From an uncultured Alistipes sp. (GTDB taxonomy: Bacteria > Bacteroidota > Bacteroidia > Bacteroidales > Rikenellaceae), in assembly GCA_949283205.1 (NCBI GenBank), contig CASDSD010000037.1, positions 62,001-126,000 of the forward strand: 64,000 nucleotides of DNA. The letters are read 5' to 3'. The notes under the pieces are model-generated. The model saw only the letters and a list, made by a program, of their open reading frames with translations. It was not told the DNA's origin and ran no database searches. Positions 1-9,308 of this stretch are shown piece by piece. How positions within the stretch are numbered: position 1 is the first letter of the stretch; every line of letters begins with the position of its first letter. Position numbers and translations under genes: made by a program.

Positions 1-668
1 TTTGCAAATATCGCGTTTTTAATTCTTTTCACAAAGTATTTTGCGTCTCCGCCCGTAAAAATTATGGATAATTTTACATTTTCGCGTGCGAGCGCAGCCA
101 TATATCCCTCGATTTCGTATGTTATTCCCTGCATTACACCCTGCCGGATGGCGTCGTCGGTGCATCGTGCCGGGAAGCATACCTCGTCCGTAGGGGAGCA
201 TTCTGGCAGGCGTGACGTATAGTCGTGCAGCGCGCGGAACCGGGTGCGCATGCCGGGCGATATGTTGCCGCCACGGAATGCTCCGCCGCTCACGAGGTCT
301 ATCGTTATGGCGGTGCCGAAGTCCACTATCAGGTAGTCGCCGCGGCCGAATACGGCTTCGGCGCCTACTGCGGCGGCTATGCGGTCCGCGCCCAGCGTAC
401 GGGGCGTAAGGTAGTCCTTGCCTATGGGCACGGGGGTGTCGGGTGTCATCTCGAGAACCTCCAGCCCGTTGTGCCGCAGCCGCTCTATAACCATGCCGGC
501 GCCCTTCCCCGTCGATGCCACTATCGCCCGGCTTATGCCGTAACGAGCCGTCAGGGGCTCAACGTCCACCTCCGCCGCCGACGGGAACGTGAGCAGCGAG
601 ACCACCGTCGTACCCTCTACCGCCGCCGCCTTGACCTGCGAGTTGCCTATGTCCACAACCAGATTCAT
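1..668 (-). CDS. coaX: Type III pantothenate kinase, 3' end cut by window edge
   Basis: Phosphorylates pantothenate in the first step of cytoplasmic coenzyme A synthesis. About 222 residues are visible, starting MNLVVDIGNSQVKAA, with the ASKHA-fold phosphate-1 motif DIGNSQ, then the type III signatures TLGADRIAAAVGA and DFGTAITIDL, and a GGAFRGGNISPG segment. The N-terminus is complete; the C-terminus runs off the left edge. The start at 668 is 9 bp downstream of the mfd stop, so it is probably co-transcribed with mfd. Type III kinases are usually about 240-260 residues, so only a few tens are missing. PanB of the same pathway is encoded at 32.7 kb. Confidence 0.93.
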   Translation of the reverse strand, partial: MNLVVDIGNSQVKAAAVEGTTVVSLLTFPSAAEVDVEPLTARYGISRAIVASTGKGAGMVIERLRHNGLEVLEMTPDTPVPIGKDYLTPRTLGADRIAAAVGAEAVFGRGDYLIVDFGTAITIDLVSGGAFRGGNISPGMRTRFRALHDYTSRLPECSPTDEVCFPARCTDDAIRQGVMQGITYEIEGYMAALARENVKLSIIFTGGDAKYFVKRIKNAIFA

Positions 669-677
669 ACGCAGCTG

Positions 678-3600
678 CTATAAACTCTTCAGTACGGTTA
701 CGGCCTCACCGACATTCATTACCCTTCTAACGGTCATTGCGAGACGATTATTGTGCTGTTTCAATACAAATCTGTCGGGCTGCGCCGTGATGCGCCGCAG
801 CAGCGTCATGAAGGTATCGCTCTTGTAGTAGGGCGAGTTCTGCTCGCCGACGAAGTGTACTATCATGAGCCCGTTCTTCACCTTTACGCGCTCCATTCCC
901 AAACGCACGGCCTCCCAGCGCAGCCGCACCACGTTGAGCAGTTCGACGGCAGCCTCGGGCAACTGCCCGAAGCGGTCGGTGAGACGGTCGCGGAAGGCGA
1001 TGAGATCCTCTTCGCGCCGTATCGAGTCGAGTTCGCGGTAGAGCCGCAGCTTCTCGGCCGGCTGACGCACGTAGTCGTCGGGCAGTTCGGCCAGCATGTC
1101 GATCTCGATGGTCGAATCGTCGATGTACGTGTCGTTCTTCACCGTCTCGGCCTCCGTTTCGGTGAGCCCCGCCACGTCGAGACCCTCGGCGCGCAACTCG
1201 GCTATGGCCTGCCGCATGATCTTCTGATATGTCTCGATGCCTATGTCGGCGATGAAGCCGCTCTGTTCGGCGCCGAGCAGGTTGCCAGCACCTCGTATGT
1301 CGAGGTCCTGCATGGCGATGTTGAAGCCCGATCCGAGGTCCGAAAACTCCTCTATGGCGCGCAGACGCCTCCGCGCATCCCCCGTGAGCATCTCCTCGGG
1401 CGGCGTGAGCAGGTAGCAGTAGGCCTTGCGGTTGCTGCGCCCGACACGGCCGCGCAGCTGGTGCAGGTCGCTCAACCCGTAATAGTGCGCGTTGTTGATT
1501 ATTATGGTGTTGGCGTTGGGTATGTCTATGCCGTTCTCGATGATGGTGGTGGCCACCAGCACGTCGAACTCGCCGTAGATGAAGTCCATGATGAGCTTCT
1601 CGAGCTGCTCCGATGGCATCTTGCCGTGTCCCGTGGCCACGCGTGCCTCGGGGCAGAGACGTGTGATGAGTCCCTGCAGTGTGGCCAGGTCCTCCACGCG
1701 GTTGTTTACGAAATATACCTGCCCGCCGCGCGCGAGCTCCTCCTCGATGGCGTCGCGTATGATATCCTCCGAGAAGATGTGCGACTCGGTGATTATGGGC
1801 TGGCGGTTTGGCGGCGGCGTGGAGATGACCGACAGGTCGCGCGAACCCATCAGCGAGAACTGCAGCGTGCGCGGGATGGGCGTTGCCGTGAGCGTCAGCG
1901 TGTCGACGTTTACGCTCATCTGGCAGAGCTTCTCCTTGGCGGCCACGCCGAACTTCTGCTCCTCGTCGATGATGAGCAGGCCGAGGTCGTGGAAGCGGAT
2001 CTGCTTGCCGAGGATCTTATGCGTGCCTATGAGTATGTCGATCTTGCCCGCGGCCAGATCCTCCGCAATCTCACGCGTCTGCTTGGCGCTCTTCGAGCGG
2101 TTGAGGTACTCTATGCGTACGGGGAAGTCGCGCAGACGCTCCATGAACGAACGGTAGTGCTGCAGGGCGAGGATCGTCGTGGGCACCAGCACCGCCACCT
2201 GCTTGCCGTCGACGGCGGCCTTGAAGGCGGCGCGTATGGCCACCTCGGTCTTGCCGAAGCCGACATCGCCGCACACGAGACGGTCCATCGGCTGCGGTGA
2301 CTCCATATCCTTTTTCACGGCCTCGATGGCACTCTGCTGGTCGGGTGTCTCCTCCCATTGGAACGACGCCTCCATCTCGTTCTGAAGATAGCTGTCGGGT
2401 GAGAAGGCGAAACCCTTGCTCGCCTTGCGTTTGGCGTAGAGGGCGATGAGCTCGCGCGATATGTCCTTGACGGCCTTTTTCGTGGCATTCTTGAGCTTTT
2501 GCCATGCGCCGTTGCCGAGCTTGTATATTTTCGGGGGTTCGCCGTCGCCGCTCTTGTAGCGCGATATGCGGTGCAGCGAGTGTACATTGACGAAGAGGAC
2601 GTCATTGTCCTTGTAGACGAGTTTTATGGCCTCGTGGACCTTGCCGTTCTCGTTGATCTTCACCAGTCCGCCGAAACGCCCCACGCCGTGGTCCATATGC
2701 ACTACGTAATCGCCCATCTTCAGTGCGTTGAGCTCCGCCACGGTCATCTGCTCGTCGCGTTTTATCTCGCCGTTTATGCGGTGGCGGTGGTAACGGTCGA
2801 ATATCTGGTGGTCGGTGTAGAGGCACACCTTCAGCGTGTGGTCGACAAAACCCTCGTGCAGCGTGACGGGGATTGCCTCGATTCTGATATCCGAGTGGCC
2901 CGTCTGGTGGAAGATGTTGTCCAGACGCTCTATCTGCGCCTTGTTTTCCGAGAGGATATACGTCGTGTACCCTTTGGCGGCCGAGGCGGACATGTCGTCG
3001 GCCAGCACGTCGAACTTCTTGTTGAACTTGGGCTGTGGCGAGGTGGAAAACCGCACGGTGGCCTCGGCAGCGCGCTCCTTGAGGCTGTCGCGCAGCGTGT
3101 AGAGACGGTTTTGCCGCATGTCCTCCATAAGCAGGTTGCGGCTGGTCATGACGGTGTCTATGCGTGATGGCTCCTCCATCTCCGTGAGCAGGCGGCGGCG
3201 CAGGTCGTTTACGCGCCGCATGACATAGTCGGCATCGTAAAACCAGTATGTGGCCTGGCCGGCAAAGCGGACGAGCGAGATCTTCTCGGGCGATGCCGAG
3301 TTGAGGTTGGGGATGATCTCCGCCTGTGGCACCTTGTCGTTGGAGAGCTGGCTCGATATGTTGAACAGACGTATCGAGTCGATCGTGTCGCCGAAGAAGT
3401 CGATACGGTAGGGGCGGCTTTCGGAGTAGGAGAAGACGTCGAGGATACCTCCGCGCAGCGAGTACTGTCCCGGTTCGTAGACGAAGTCCACCTGGGTGAA
3501 GCCCCGATCCACGAGCTGCTCCTCCACCTGCGTCATCTGCACGGTGTCTCCCACCGCAAGGCGCAGGCTGCGGTCGGTGAGCGTGGCGGCATCGGCCACG

Positions 3601-3998
3601 CGTTCGGCCAGAGCCTCGGGATAGGTGCATACGACGATGTACGGGGTGTCGCGGCGGCGTATGGCGTTGAGCGTGTTGGTGCGCTGTACGAGGCCCTGTG
3701 CATCCTCCTTGCCGTAAAGGATCGATTTCTTGTACGAGGTGGGGAAGAAGTGGACGTTGTTCTCGTCGAGCAGCGTGTAGAAGTCGTTGAGCATGTATGC
3801 CGCGGCGTCGCGGTCCTCGGCCACGAAGACGTGCAGTCCGCCGCGGGCCCGTATCAGGGTAGCCGAATAGAGCGACAGGGCCCCGCCGACCAGATCTTCG
3901 AGGTGGACGGTGAGACTCTTGTCGTCGTAAAGCGACAATATGCGCCGGAACGGTTCCGAAGCGCCGATTCGCTGCATGATATTGTCTATACTCTCCAA
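678..3998 (-). CDS. mfd: Transcription-repair coupling factor Mfd
   Basis: ATP-dependent translocase that removes RNA polymerase stalled at DNA lesions and recruits UvrA. The protein has 1106 residues (E. coli Mfd has 1148). The UvrB-like N-terminal module comes first (YEPGQYSLRGGILDVF). Next is the CarD-like RNA-polymerase-interaction domain (GDYVVHMDHGVGRFGGL), then two RecA-like helicase lobes with Walker A GDVGFGKT near residue 577, DEEQ near 677 and the motif VI segment QLRGRVGRSNR. A C-terminal TRCF domain ends the protein. All helicase motifs are intact. It starts 83 bp downstream of rng and is followed closely by coaX. Confidence 0.97.
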   Translation of the reverse strand: MESIDNIMQRIGASEPFRRILSLYDDKSLTVHLEDLVGGALSLYSATLIRARGGLHVFVAEDRDAAAYMLNDFYTLLDENNVHFFPTSYKKSILYGKEDAQGLVQRTNTLNAIRRRDTPYIVVCTYPEALAERVADAATLTDRSLRLAVGDTVQMTQVEEQLVDRGFTQVDFVYEPGQYSLRGGILDVFSYSESRPYRIDFFGDTIDSIRLFNISSQLSNDKVPQAEIIPNLNSASPEKISLVRFAGQATYWFYDADYVMRRVNDLRRRLLTEMEEPSRIDTVMTSRNLLMEDMRQNRLYTLRDSLKERAAEATVRFSTSPQPKFNKKFDVLADDMSASAAKGYTTYILSENKAQIERLDNIFHQTGHSDIRIEAIPVTLHEGFVDHTLKVCLYTDHQIFDRYHRHRINGEIKRDEQMTVAELNALKMGDYVVHMDHGVGRFGGLVKINENGKVHEAIKLVYKDNDVLFVNVHSLHRISRYKSGDGEPPKIYKLGNGAWQKLKNATKKAVKDISRELIALYAKRKASKGFAFSPDSYLQNEMEASFQWEETPDQQSAIEAVKKDMESPQPMDRLVCGDVGFGKTEVAIRAAFKAAVDGKQVAVLVPTTILALQHYRSFMERLRDFPVRIEYLNRSKSAKQTREIAEDLAAGKIDILIGTHKILGKQIRFHDLGLLIIDEEQKFGVAAKEKLCQMSVNVDTLTLTATPIPRTLQFSLMGSRDLSVISTPPPNRQPIITESHIFSEDIIRDAIEEELARGGQVYFVNNRVEDLATLQGLITRLCPEARVATGHGKMPSEQLEKLIMDFIYGEFDVLVATTIIENGIDIPNANTIIINNAHYYGLSDLHQLRGRVGRSNRKAYCYLLTPPEEMLTGDARRRLRAIEEFSDLGSGFNIAMQDLDIRGAGNLLGAEQSGFIADIGIETYQKIMRQAIAELRAEGLDVAGLTETEAETVKNDTYIDDSTIEIDMLAELPDDYVRQPAEKLRLYRELDSIRREEDLIAFRDRLTDRFGQLPEAAVELLNVVRLRWEAVRLGMERVKVKNGLMIVHFVGEQNSPYYKSDTFMTLLRRITAQPDRFVLKQHNNRLAMTVRRVMNVGEAVTVLKSL

Positions 3999-4020
3999 AG
4001 CGACCTGTTATGATCTTTCG

Positions 4021-4040
4021 TACCGGCGCTGCGGCCGGTA
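4021..4040 (-). terminator. Weak hairpin between rng and mfd
   Basis: A 7-bp inverted repeat TACCGGC/GCCGGTA with a 6-nt loop lies in the 83-bp gap between the rng stop and the mfd start. There is no T-run on either side, so it is at best a weak or factor-dependent terminator, or an mRNA-processing hairpin. Confidence 0.35.
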
Positions 4041-4081
4041 TCCGCGAAGGGATATCTTCTGCTGTCCGGATTTGTCGGTTT

Positions 4082-5629
4082 TTACTCTATGAGCGGGGCG
4101 CCGTTGCGGCCGAGGTACTTGATGTCGACCATGCCCTGGCTCTGATCCGACACCACGTCGATCCACGTGCGGTATTTGAACATCCATCGGTTGCGCAGCG
4201 AGAGCAGCCCGTGGCATATGTACGAGGCCACATAGGGGCTTACGCGCAGCCGCACGTATTTCACGCCGCGATCCTCCGTAAGGAACTGTATCTGGTTCTC
4301 GATCTTGCGCTCGAGCAGTATCGTAGGTTCGATCCTGCCCGTGCCGTTGCATGTGGGGCAGACATCCGTAACCTCCTCCACGGCCACCGGGCGCACCCTC
4401 TGGCGCGTGATCTGCATAAGCCCGAACTTCGTGAGCGGCAGGATGGTGTGCTTGGCCTTGTCCGTAGCCATGAGTTTGGTCATCTCCTCCAGGAGCAGCT
4501 GTCGGTTCTGCGCCTTGTGCAGGTCGATGAAGTCGATGATGACGATACCGCCCAGGTCGCGCAGGCGCAGTTGCCGTGCGATCTCCTTGGCGGCAGCCAT
4601 GTTGACCTCCATGGCCGTCTGTTCCTGATTGACCTCGGCCTTGGTGCGGTTGCCCGAGTTGACGTCGATGACGTTCATGGCCTCCGTATGCTCGATGATG
4701 AGATATGCGCCGCGCTTGAGTGACACATACTTGGCGAACAGCGACTTGATCTGCTTCGAGATGTCGAAGTTGTCGAATATGGGCACCGAGCCGCGGTAGA
4801 GTTTGACAATCTTTTCGAGTTGCGGGTCTATTACCTTGATGTAGTCCTTTATTTCGCGATACAGCGTTTCGTCGTCTACGGTGATCTGTGAAAAAGTCGA
4901 ATTGAGCGAGTCTCGTATGATGGTATTGGCGCGGTTCATCTCGCTCATGAGCAGCGCGGGGGCTTGGCTCTTGCGGATGTTGCCGACGGCATTGTTCCAG
5001 CGCTCCAGCAGGGAGCGTATGTCTTGCTCGATATCGGCGTCGTGGGCCTCGGCGGCCGCGGTGCGTATTATGACGCCGAAGTTCTTGGGAAGGATCCCGG
5101 CAGCGATCTGACGGAGTCGTTTCTTTGTTTCGGCCGAGCGTATCTTCTGTGAGATGAATATCTTCGAGGTGAACGGCACCAGCACCACGTTGCGTCCGGC
5201 GAGCGATATGTCGGCCGTGAGCCTTGGCCCCTTGGTGGAGATAGCCTCCTTTGCAATCTGCACCATCACGGTCTGTCCGACCTGAAGATATGAGGCGAGT
5301 TTGCCTGATTTTTCGATGTTGGGTTCGAGCTTCATGGTCTCGACCCGAATGCCTCGTTTACCGGGTTGTCTGCTGTTGACGACCTTTTGCAGCGAGGCGA
5401 ACTGACTGCCCAAATCGAGATAGTGGATGAATGCGTCCTTTTCGTGCCCGATGTTGACGAATGCGGCGTTCAATCCGGGCATTATTTTTCGGACCTTGCC
5501 CAGATATATGTCCCCTACAGCGAATCCCGATTGGCTCTGTTCCTTGTTGAGTTCGACCAGCACCTTGTCTTCACAGAGGGCGATAGAGATCTCTTTCGGG
5601 GTGACGTTTATTACTAGTTCTCGATTCAT
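4082..5629 (-). CDS. rng: Ribonuclease E/G family endoribonuclease
   Basis: Single-strand-specific endoribonuclease acting in rRNA processing and mRNA decay. It has 515 residues, the RNase G size, without the RNase E degradosome-scaffold tail. An S1 RNA-binding domain occupies roughly residues 36-120 (GDIYLGKVRKIMPGLNAAFVNIG). The catalytic domain carries the metal-binding aspartates in NVIDVNSGNRT and IVIIDFIDLH, and the zinc-link motif CPTCNG lies near residue 420. It follows HU and the small basic protein on the same strand, from which it is separated by a hairpin. Confidence 0.95.
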   Translation of the reverse strand: MNRELVINVTPKEISIALCEDKVLVELNKEQSQSGFAVGDIYLGKVRKIMPGLNAAFVNIGHEKDAFIHYLDLGSQFASLQKVVNSRQPGKRGIRVETMKLEPNIEKSGKLASYLQVGQTVMVQIAKEAISTKGPRLTADISLAGRNVVLVPFTSKIFISQKIRSAETKKRLRQIAAGILPKNFGVIIRTAAAEAHDADIEQDIRSLLERWNNAVGNIRKSQAPALLMSEMNRANTIIRDSLNSTFSQITVDDETLYREIKDYIKVIDPQLEKIVKLYRGSVPIFDNFDISKQIKSLFAKYVSLKRGAYLIIEHTEAMNVIDVNSGNRTKAEVNQEQTAMEVNMAAAKEIARQLRLRDLGGIVIIDFIDLHKAQNRQLLLEEMTKLMATDKAKHTILPLTKFGLMQITRQRVRPVAVEEVTDVCPTCNGTGRIEPTILLERKIENQIQFLTEDRGVKYVRLRVSPYVASYICHGLLSLRNRWMFKYRTWIDVVSDQSQGMVDIKYLGRNGAPLIE

Positions 5630-5671
5630 TAAAGTTAAGAGGATAACGATTTTATTTCATCAAAAATAGGT

Positions 5672-5711
5672 AAAGCTAAAGGGCGTTAGAAAAAGAAGAC
5701 CCTTTAGCTTT
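5672..5711 (-). terminator. 12-bp stem hairpin between the 29-aa gene and rng
   Basis: A perfect inverted repeat AAAGCTAAAGGG (5672-5683) and CCCTTTAGCTTT (5700-5711) with a 16-nt loop. On the minus strand it follows the 29-codon gene by about 46 nt and precedes the rng start by 43 nt. The 3' flank on that strand is TACCTATTTTTG, a modest U-rich tail. It may end most HU/small-protein transcripts while letting some reach rng. Confidence 0.7.
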
Positions 5712-5757
5712 TAATATACCTATTTGCTAACGCAACTGAATACCGGTCGAATAAGAA

Positions 5758-5847
5758 TTACTTTTTCTTATGACGGTTCTTGCGAAGACGCTTTTTGCGC
5801 TTGTGCGTAGCCATCTTGTGACGCTTGTGCTTCTTTCCGTTTGGCAT
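5758..5847 (-). CDS. 29-residue highly basic protein, ribosomal-protein-like
   Basis: The 30-codon frame (29 residues plus stop) begins MPNGKKHKRHKMATHKRKK and ends RKNRHKKK. More than half the residues are Lys, Arg or His. It lies 43 bp downstream of HU on the same strand. Short proteins of this kind occur across Bacteroidetes; they resemble the basic COX24_C/AURKAIP1-type ribosomal proteins and are probably ribosome-associated, but I assign the family from memory of its composition. Genes this short are often missed. The coding call itself is firm because of its clean start, stop and placement between conserved neighbours. Confidence 0.8.
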   Translation of the reverse strand: MPNGKKHKRHKMATHKRKKRLRKNRHKKK

Positions 5848-5890
5848 AGTTATAATGATTTAGTGAGAAAATTCTCTGTCCTGTCGTCAA

Positions 5891-6163
5891 TTACTTAACC
5901 TTTGCAACAAAACTCTTTGAGGGTTTGAAAGCGGGGATATTGTGCTCGGGAATGGTGATGGTCGTATTCTTTGAGATATTGCGAGCCACCTTCTGGGCGC
6001 GTTTCTTGATTATGAAGCTTCCGAATCCGCGAAGATATACGTTGTTGTTGTCGATGAGAGAGTTCTTAACGTTCTCCATGAACGCCTCGACAATGGTCTG
6101 AACCAATACCTTTTCTACGCCGGTACTTTTGGCAATCTCATTTACGATATCAGCCTTAGTCAT
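5891..6163 (-). CDS. hup: HU family DNA-binding protein
   Basis: Nucleoid-associated dimeric DNA-bending protein of 90 residues, the standard HU length. It starts MTKADIVNEIAKSTG. The helical dimerisation half is followed by the beta-arm core GFGSFIIKKRAQKVARN and the conserved proline arm IPAFKPSKSF. It is the first gene of a probable transcript continuing to the 29-aa protein and perhaps rng. An unusually good promoter lies upstream, fitting an abundant protein. Confidence 0.97.
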   Translation of the reverse strand: MTKADIVNEIAKSTGVEKVLVQTIVEAFMENVKNSLIDNNNVYLRGFGSFIIKKRAQKVARNISKNTTITIPEHNIPAFKPSKSFVAKVK

Positions 6164-6208
6164 AGCAATTAGTTATTTGTAATTTAACATTTGGTTACTT
6201 TGTGTCTG

Positions 6209-6239
6209 CAAATGTACTACATTTTTAATGATAATCAAA
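6209..6239 (-). promoter_or_regulatory. HU promoter, Bacteroidetes type
   Basis: Read on the minus strand, TTTG (6236-6239), a 19-nt spacer, then TACATTTG (6209-6216). Both elements and the spacing match the Bacteroidetes housekeeping-sigma consensus. Predicted transcription start is near 6203, giving a leader of about 40 nt. Confidence 0.8.
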
Positions 6240-6319
6240 TTAATGTAAGGGTTTTTTTTTCGTAAAGCTGCCCCATGGACCCGATCCGAACAAAAACCTT
6301 GCAGAAGCGTTGCGGCGGC

Positions 6320-6739
6320 CTACGGCATTTGGTTGAAAGCGGCAGCCAGACCCTCGACGGCGTTGTCGAGTCCGCCCTGTATTTTGCCGCCTATCATCAT
6401 GCGCAGCATCATGTTCAGATCGGCGTGCAGCACCAGGCGGATGCGCGTGTCGTTGTCCGACACCTGATGCAATTGTATCCAGAATGCGAAGTCCACGGGC
6501 AGGCCGCCTTCGCCGTCTGCCGTGATCTTGACATGGCGGTTTTCGGCACGTTCGGCTATGCGGAGTTTCAATGTGAAACCTTTTACCTTGAACGAGCATG
6601 TGTCTTCGGTGGCGGACCACTCCTCGACCCTGTCTTTAAGGGCGGGCGTCAGCATGTCGAAACTGCTGATGAAGGGGTATATGTATGCAGCGGGTTTGAA
6701 TATCTGCTGCTGCTTCGATTCGTACTTTTCGAGTGACAT
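6320..6739 (-). CDS. SRPBCC/START-like domain protein
   Basis: A 139-residue cytoplasmic protein starting MSLEKYESKQQQIFK. The pattern of a short N-terminal strand, the ISSFDMLTPAL helix, repeated beta strands and a long C-terminal helix (LNMMLRMMIGGKIQGGLDNAVEGLAAAF) matches small SRPBCC proteins of Bacteroidetes, which bind hydrophobic ligands. The substrate is unknown. An in-frame ATG 60 nt upstream (6799) was rejected because it lies upstream of the -7-like box and the added residues do not fit the family. Confidence 0.72.
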   Translation of the reverse strand: MSLEKYESKQQQIFKPAAYIYPFISSFDMLTPALKDRVEEWSATEDTCSFKVKGFTLKLRIAERAENRHVKITADGEGGLPVDFAFWIQLHQVSDNDTRIRLVLHADLNMMLRMMIGGKIQGGLDNAVEGLAAAFNQMP

Positions 6740-6776
6740 TGTGCTGTGTGTTGCGTAATATTCTAATTGTCGGGCG

Positions 6777-6784
6777 CAAAGATA
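6777..6784 (-). promoter_or_regulatory. -7 box TATCTTTG for the START-like gene
   Basis: On the minus strand TATCTTTG matches TAnnTTTG and lies 37 nt upstream of the ATG at 6739. No well-spaced -33 element is visible. Confidence 0.5.
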
Positions 6785-6943
6785 CATAAAAAAGTACAAT
6801 GTGGTTCGTATATGGCGGCGATCCTCCGATTTTTATCTCGAATATGCCGTCGGCGGGGGCCGGGAGGCATTATAATTTGAAACGGGGCCGCCTTTTCGGG
6901 GCTCATGCGGCTTGTTGGAGACGGAGACGTGACGGATAATATA

Positions 6944-6986
6944 AAAAAGGAGATGGGCGGAAAAATTTTCCGCCCATCTCCTTTTT
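6944..6986 (-). terminator. Strong intrinsic terminator of the GH92 operon
   Basis: A near-perfect palindrome of about 21 bp per arm with core GGAGATGGGCGG/CCGCCCATCTCC, flanked by A and T runs. It lies 66 bp downstream of the first GH92 stop on the minus strand. The symmetrical A/T tails would allow bidirectional activity. Confidence 0.9.
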
Positions 6987-7052
6987 ATTTATTCAGGCAT
7001 CTGCGCGTGTACACTGCCGGACGGCCGCGTTGACGGCGTCGGTTCTCGCCCT

Positions 7053-9296
7053 CTATTTTGCACTTGTGGGGCGCGCCTGCGGCGCGGCGCCGAACTCCTT
7101 GTTGGGGGTGGCGCCCATTACGAAGCGCAGCTCCCCGCCCGCCATGATCTCATCGTAGGTGATATACGACTTGTCGTACGGCTCTCCGTTGAGCGTGGCC
7201 GACTGTATGTAGATGTTCGTATCGCTGTTGCCTTCGGCCGTTACGGTGAAGGTACGGCCGTTCTCCAGCTCCACCGTCAGACGCGGGAAGAGCGGCGACC
7301 CGAATACGAAGACTCCGTTCGAGGGGTTGACCTGATAGAATCCCATGGCCGACATTATGTACCAGGCGGACATCTGGCCGCAGTCCTCGTTGCCTATGAT
7401 GCCGTCCGGTTGGTCAGTATAGAATTCGCGGTCGATGTAGCGCACCTTCTCTGCCGTTTTCCACTGCTGGCCCGCATAGGGGTAGAGATATGCCACGTGG
7501 TGGCTCGGCTCGTTGCCGTGGGCATATTGGCCGATCAGGCCGCTGATGTCGCTCGAGGCTTCGGCGCCCATGTCGCCCTCGACCGTGAAGAGCGAGTCGA
7601 GCTTGGTGACGAAGGCCTCGTCGCCGCCCATCAGGTCGATGAGCCCTTCGGGGTGCTGCGGCACGAAGAAGGTGTACTGCCATCCCGTGCCCTCGGTGAA
7701 GTCGCCCACGCCGTGTACCGACCTGAAGGGATCGTATGGCGTGCGCCACGTGCCGTCGTCCATCTTCGGGCGTATGTAGTTGAGCGTACGGTCGAAGTAC
7801 TGCTCGTAAGCGTGGCCGCGGCGCATGTACTCCTCATACAGGTCGTTGCGTCCCATCTGCTTTGCCATGAGGGCCGTACCCCAGTCGTCGGCGGCATACT
7901 CCATGGCGATGGATGTCGCCTCGTGGACCTTGTCGCAGGGGATGTATCCCTTCTCGAGCAGGTAGGGAATGCCGTTCTGACGGGGATTCGTCGCAGTGGA
8001 TACCATCGCCTCGAGAGCCTTGTCGGCATCATATCCGCGGATACCCTTGAGGTAGGCATCGGCGATGATGGGCACCGAACTGTAGCCCGGCATGCAGTTG
8101 GTCTCGCCGCCCACGAGCGTCCAGATGGGCAGCTTGCCCTGCTCGTCGTACACGCTCAGGAACGAGCGCACGATATTGTCCACCATCGATGGCGAGAGTA
8201 TCGTGAGCAGCGGGTTGAGCGTGCGGTAGGTATCCCACAGCGAGAAGCACGAGTAGTTGGTCCAGCCGTCGGCCGTGCGCACCTTGTCGTCGATGCCGCG
8301 GTATTCGCCGTTGACGTCGCAGTAGATCGTGGGGGCGATCATGGCATGGTAGATGGCCGTGTAGAATATCTTCTCGGTGCGAGGATCGCCGCCCTCGACC
8401 TTTATCTGTGCCAGGCGGTCGTTCCATTTCTTCGCTGCCGCCGCCTCGACCTTGCCGAATCGGAATCCGTCCGTCTCGGCATCCATGTTCATGCGGGCGT
8501 TCTGGCAGCTGACGGACGAGATGGCCACACGCAGCGACACCTCCGCGGGATCGCCTTCGAATGAGACGACGCCCTTCACGCCGCGGCCCGTAAGGCTCTC
8601 GCCGTTGCCCGATGCGGGCGTGTCGCCCTCGAAGAGCGCCAGCGACGATACGGGCTGTTCGGTACGGATGCAGAAATAGACCTTGTGGCGGGGGCTCCAG
8701 CCACGCGAGAACCGGTATCCTTCGATGGTGTTCCCGTCGACCTTTGTCAGGCATGTCTCGTATGCCGTGTCTCCGTTGCCCTCCTGGAGGTTTATCAGAA
8801 GCCGCGGGGTCTCGCCTGCGGGATAGGTGTAGCGGTGAAGGGCCACGCGCTCGGTCGCCGTGAGTTCCACCTGCACGCCGTTGTCCATCTTCAGGGCGTA
8901 GTATCCGGGCCGTACGCTTTCGTTGTCATGCGAGTAGTACGACGAGCAGGATCCCGTGATGTCGTTCTGCTCTCCGCGGGCCGTGCGCACCTCGCCCGTG
9001 AAGGGCATGAGGAGTATGTCACCGAGGTCGGCGCATCCCGTGCCGCTCAGATGGGTGTGCGAGAAACCTATGACGATACTGTCCGAGTGGTGGTATCCCG
9101 AACACCAGTCCCAGCCCTTGTGTATGTTCTGCGGTCCGACCTGTATCATGCCGTTGGGGACGTTCGCCCCGACGAATACATGTCCGTGGCCTCCCGATCC
9201 GATGTAAGGATCTACCTTGGCCGTATAGTCCGTGCCGCCGCAGGCCGTAATGGCTATGGCCGCTATTGCTGCGAATGTTGTTGCTATGGGTTTCAT
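7053..9296 (-). CDS. GH92 alpha-mannosidase, lipoprotein
   Basis: Calcium-dependent exo-alpha-mannosidase family, acting on host or yeast mannans and N-glycans. It has 747 residues. The signal peptide ends with the lipobox ITAC (Cys19), predicting a lipid-anchored periplasmic or surface enzyme. The GH92 N-terminal beta-sandwich starts at DPYIGSGGHGHVFVGANVP. The (alpha/alpha)6 catalytic domain carries FTEGTGWQYTFFVPQH, where the Glu is the family's acid position, and IGNEDCGQMSAWYIMSAMGF, which holds the base aspartates. It is 12 bp downstream of a second GH92 gene. No SusC/SusD pair is adjacent. The linkage specificity cannot be read from sequence. Confidence 0.94.
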   Translation of the reverse strand: MKPIATTFAAIAAIAITACGGTDYTAKVDPYIGSGGHGHVFVGANVPNGMIQVGPQNIHKGWDWCSGYHHSDSIVIGFSHTHLSGTGCADLGDILLMPFTGEVRTARGEQNDITGSCSSYYSHDNESVRPGYYALKMDNGVQVELTATERVALHRYTYPAGETPRLLINLQEGNGDTAYETCLTKVDGNTIEGYRFSRGWSPRHKVYFCIRTEQPVSSLALFEGDTPASGNGESLTGRGVKGVVSFEGDPAEVSLRVAISSVSCQNARMNMDAETDGFRFGKVEAAAAKKWNDRLAQIKVEGGDPRTEKIFYTAIYHAMIAPTIYCDVNGEYRGIDDKVRTADGWTNYSCFSLWDTYRTLNPLLTILSPSMVDNIVRSFLSVYDEQGKLPIWTLVGGETNCMPGYSSVPIIADAYLKGIRGYDADKALEAMVSTATNPRQNGIPYLLEKGYIPCDKVHEATSIAMEYAADDWGTALMAKQMGRNDLYEEYMRRGHAYEQYFDRTLNYIRPKMDDGTWRTPYDPFRSVHGVGDFTEGTGWQYTFFVPQHPEGLIDLMGGDEAFVTKLDSLFTVEGDMGAEASSDISGLIGQYAHGNEPSHHVAYLYPYAGQQWKTAEKVRYIDREFYTDQPDGIIGNEDCGQMSAWYIMSAMGFYQVNPSNGVFVFGSPLFPRLTVELENGRTFTVTAEGNSDTNIYIQSATLNGEPYDKSYITYDEIMAGGELRFVMGATPNKEFGAAPQARPTSAK

Positions 9297-9308
9297 CTCC
9301 GATACGGT

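Noticed and set aside
753..2300. A 515-codon plus-strand frame inside mfd
   Set aside because: Antisense shadow of an intact, motif-complete mfd.
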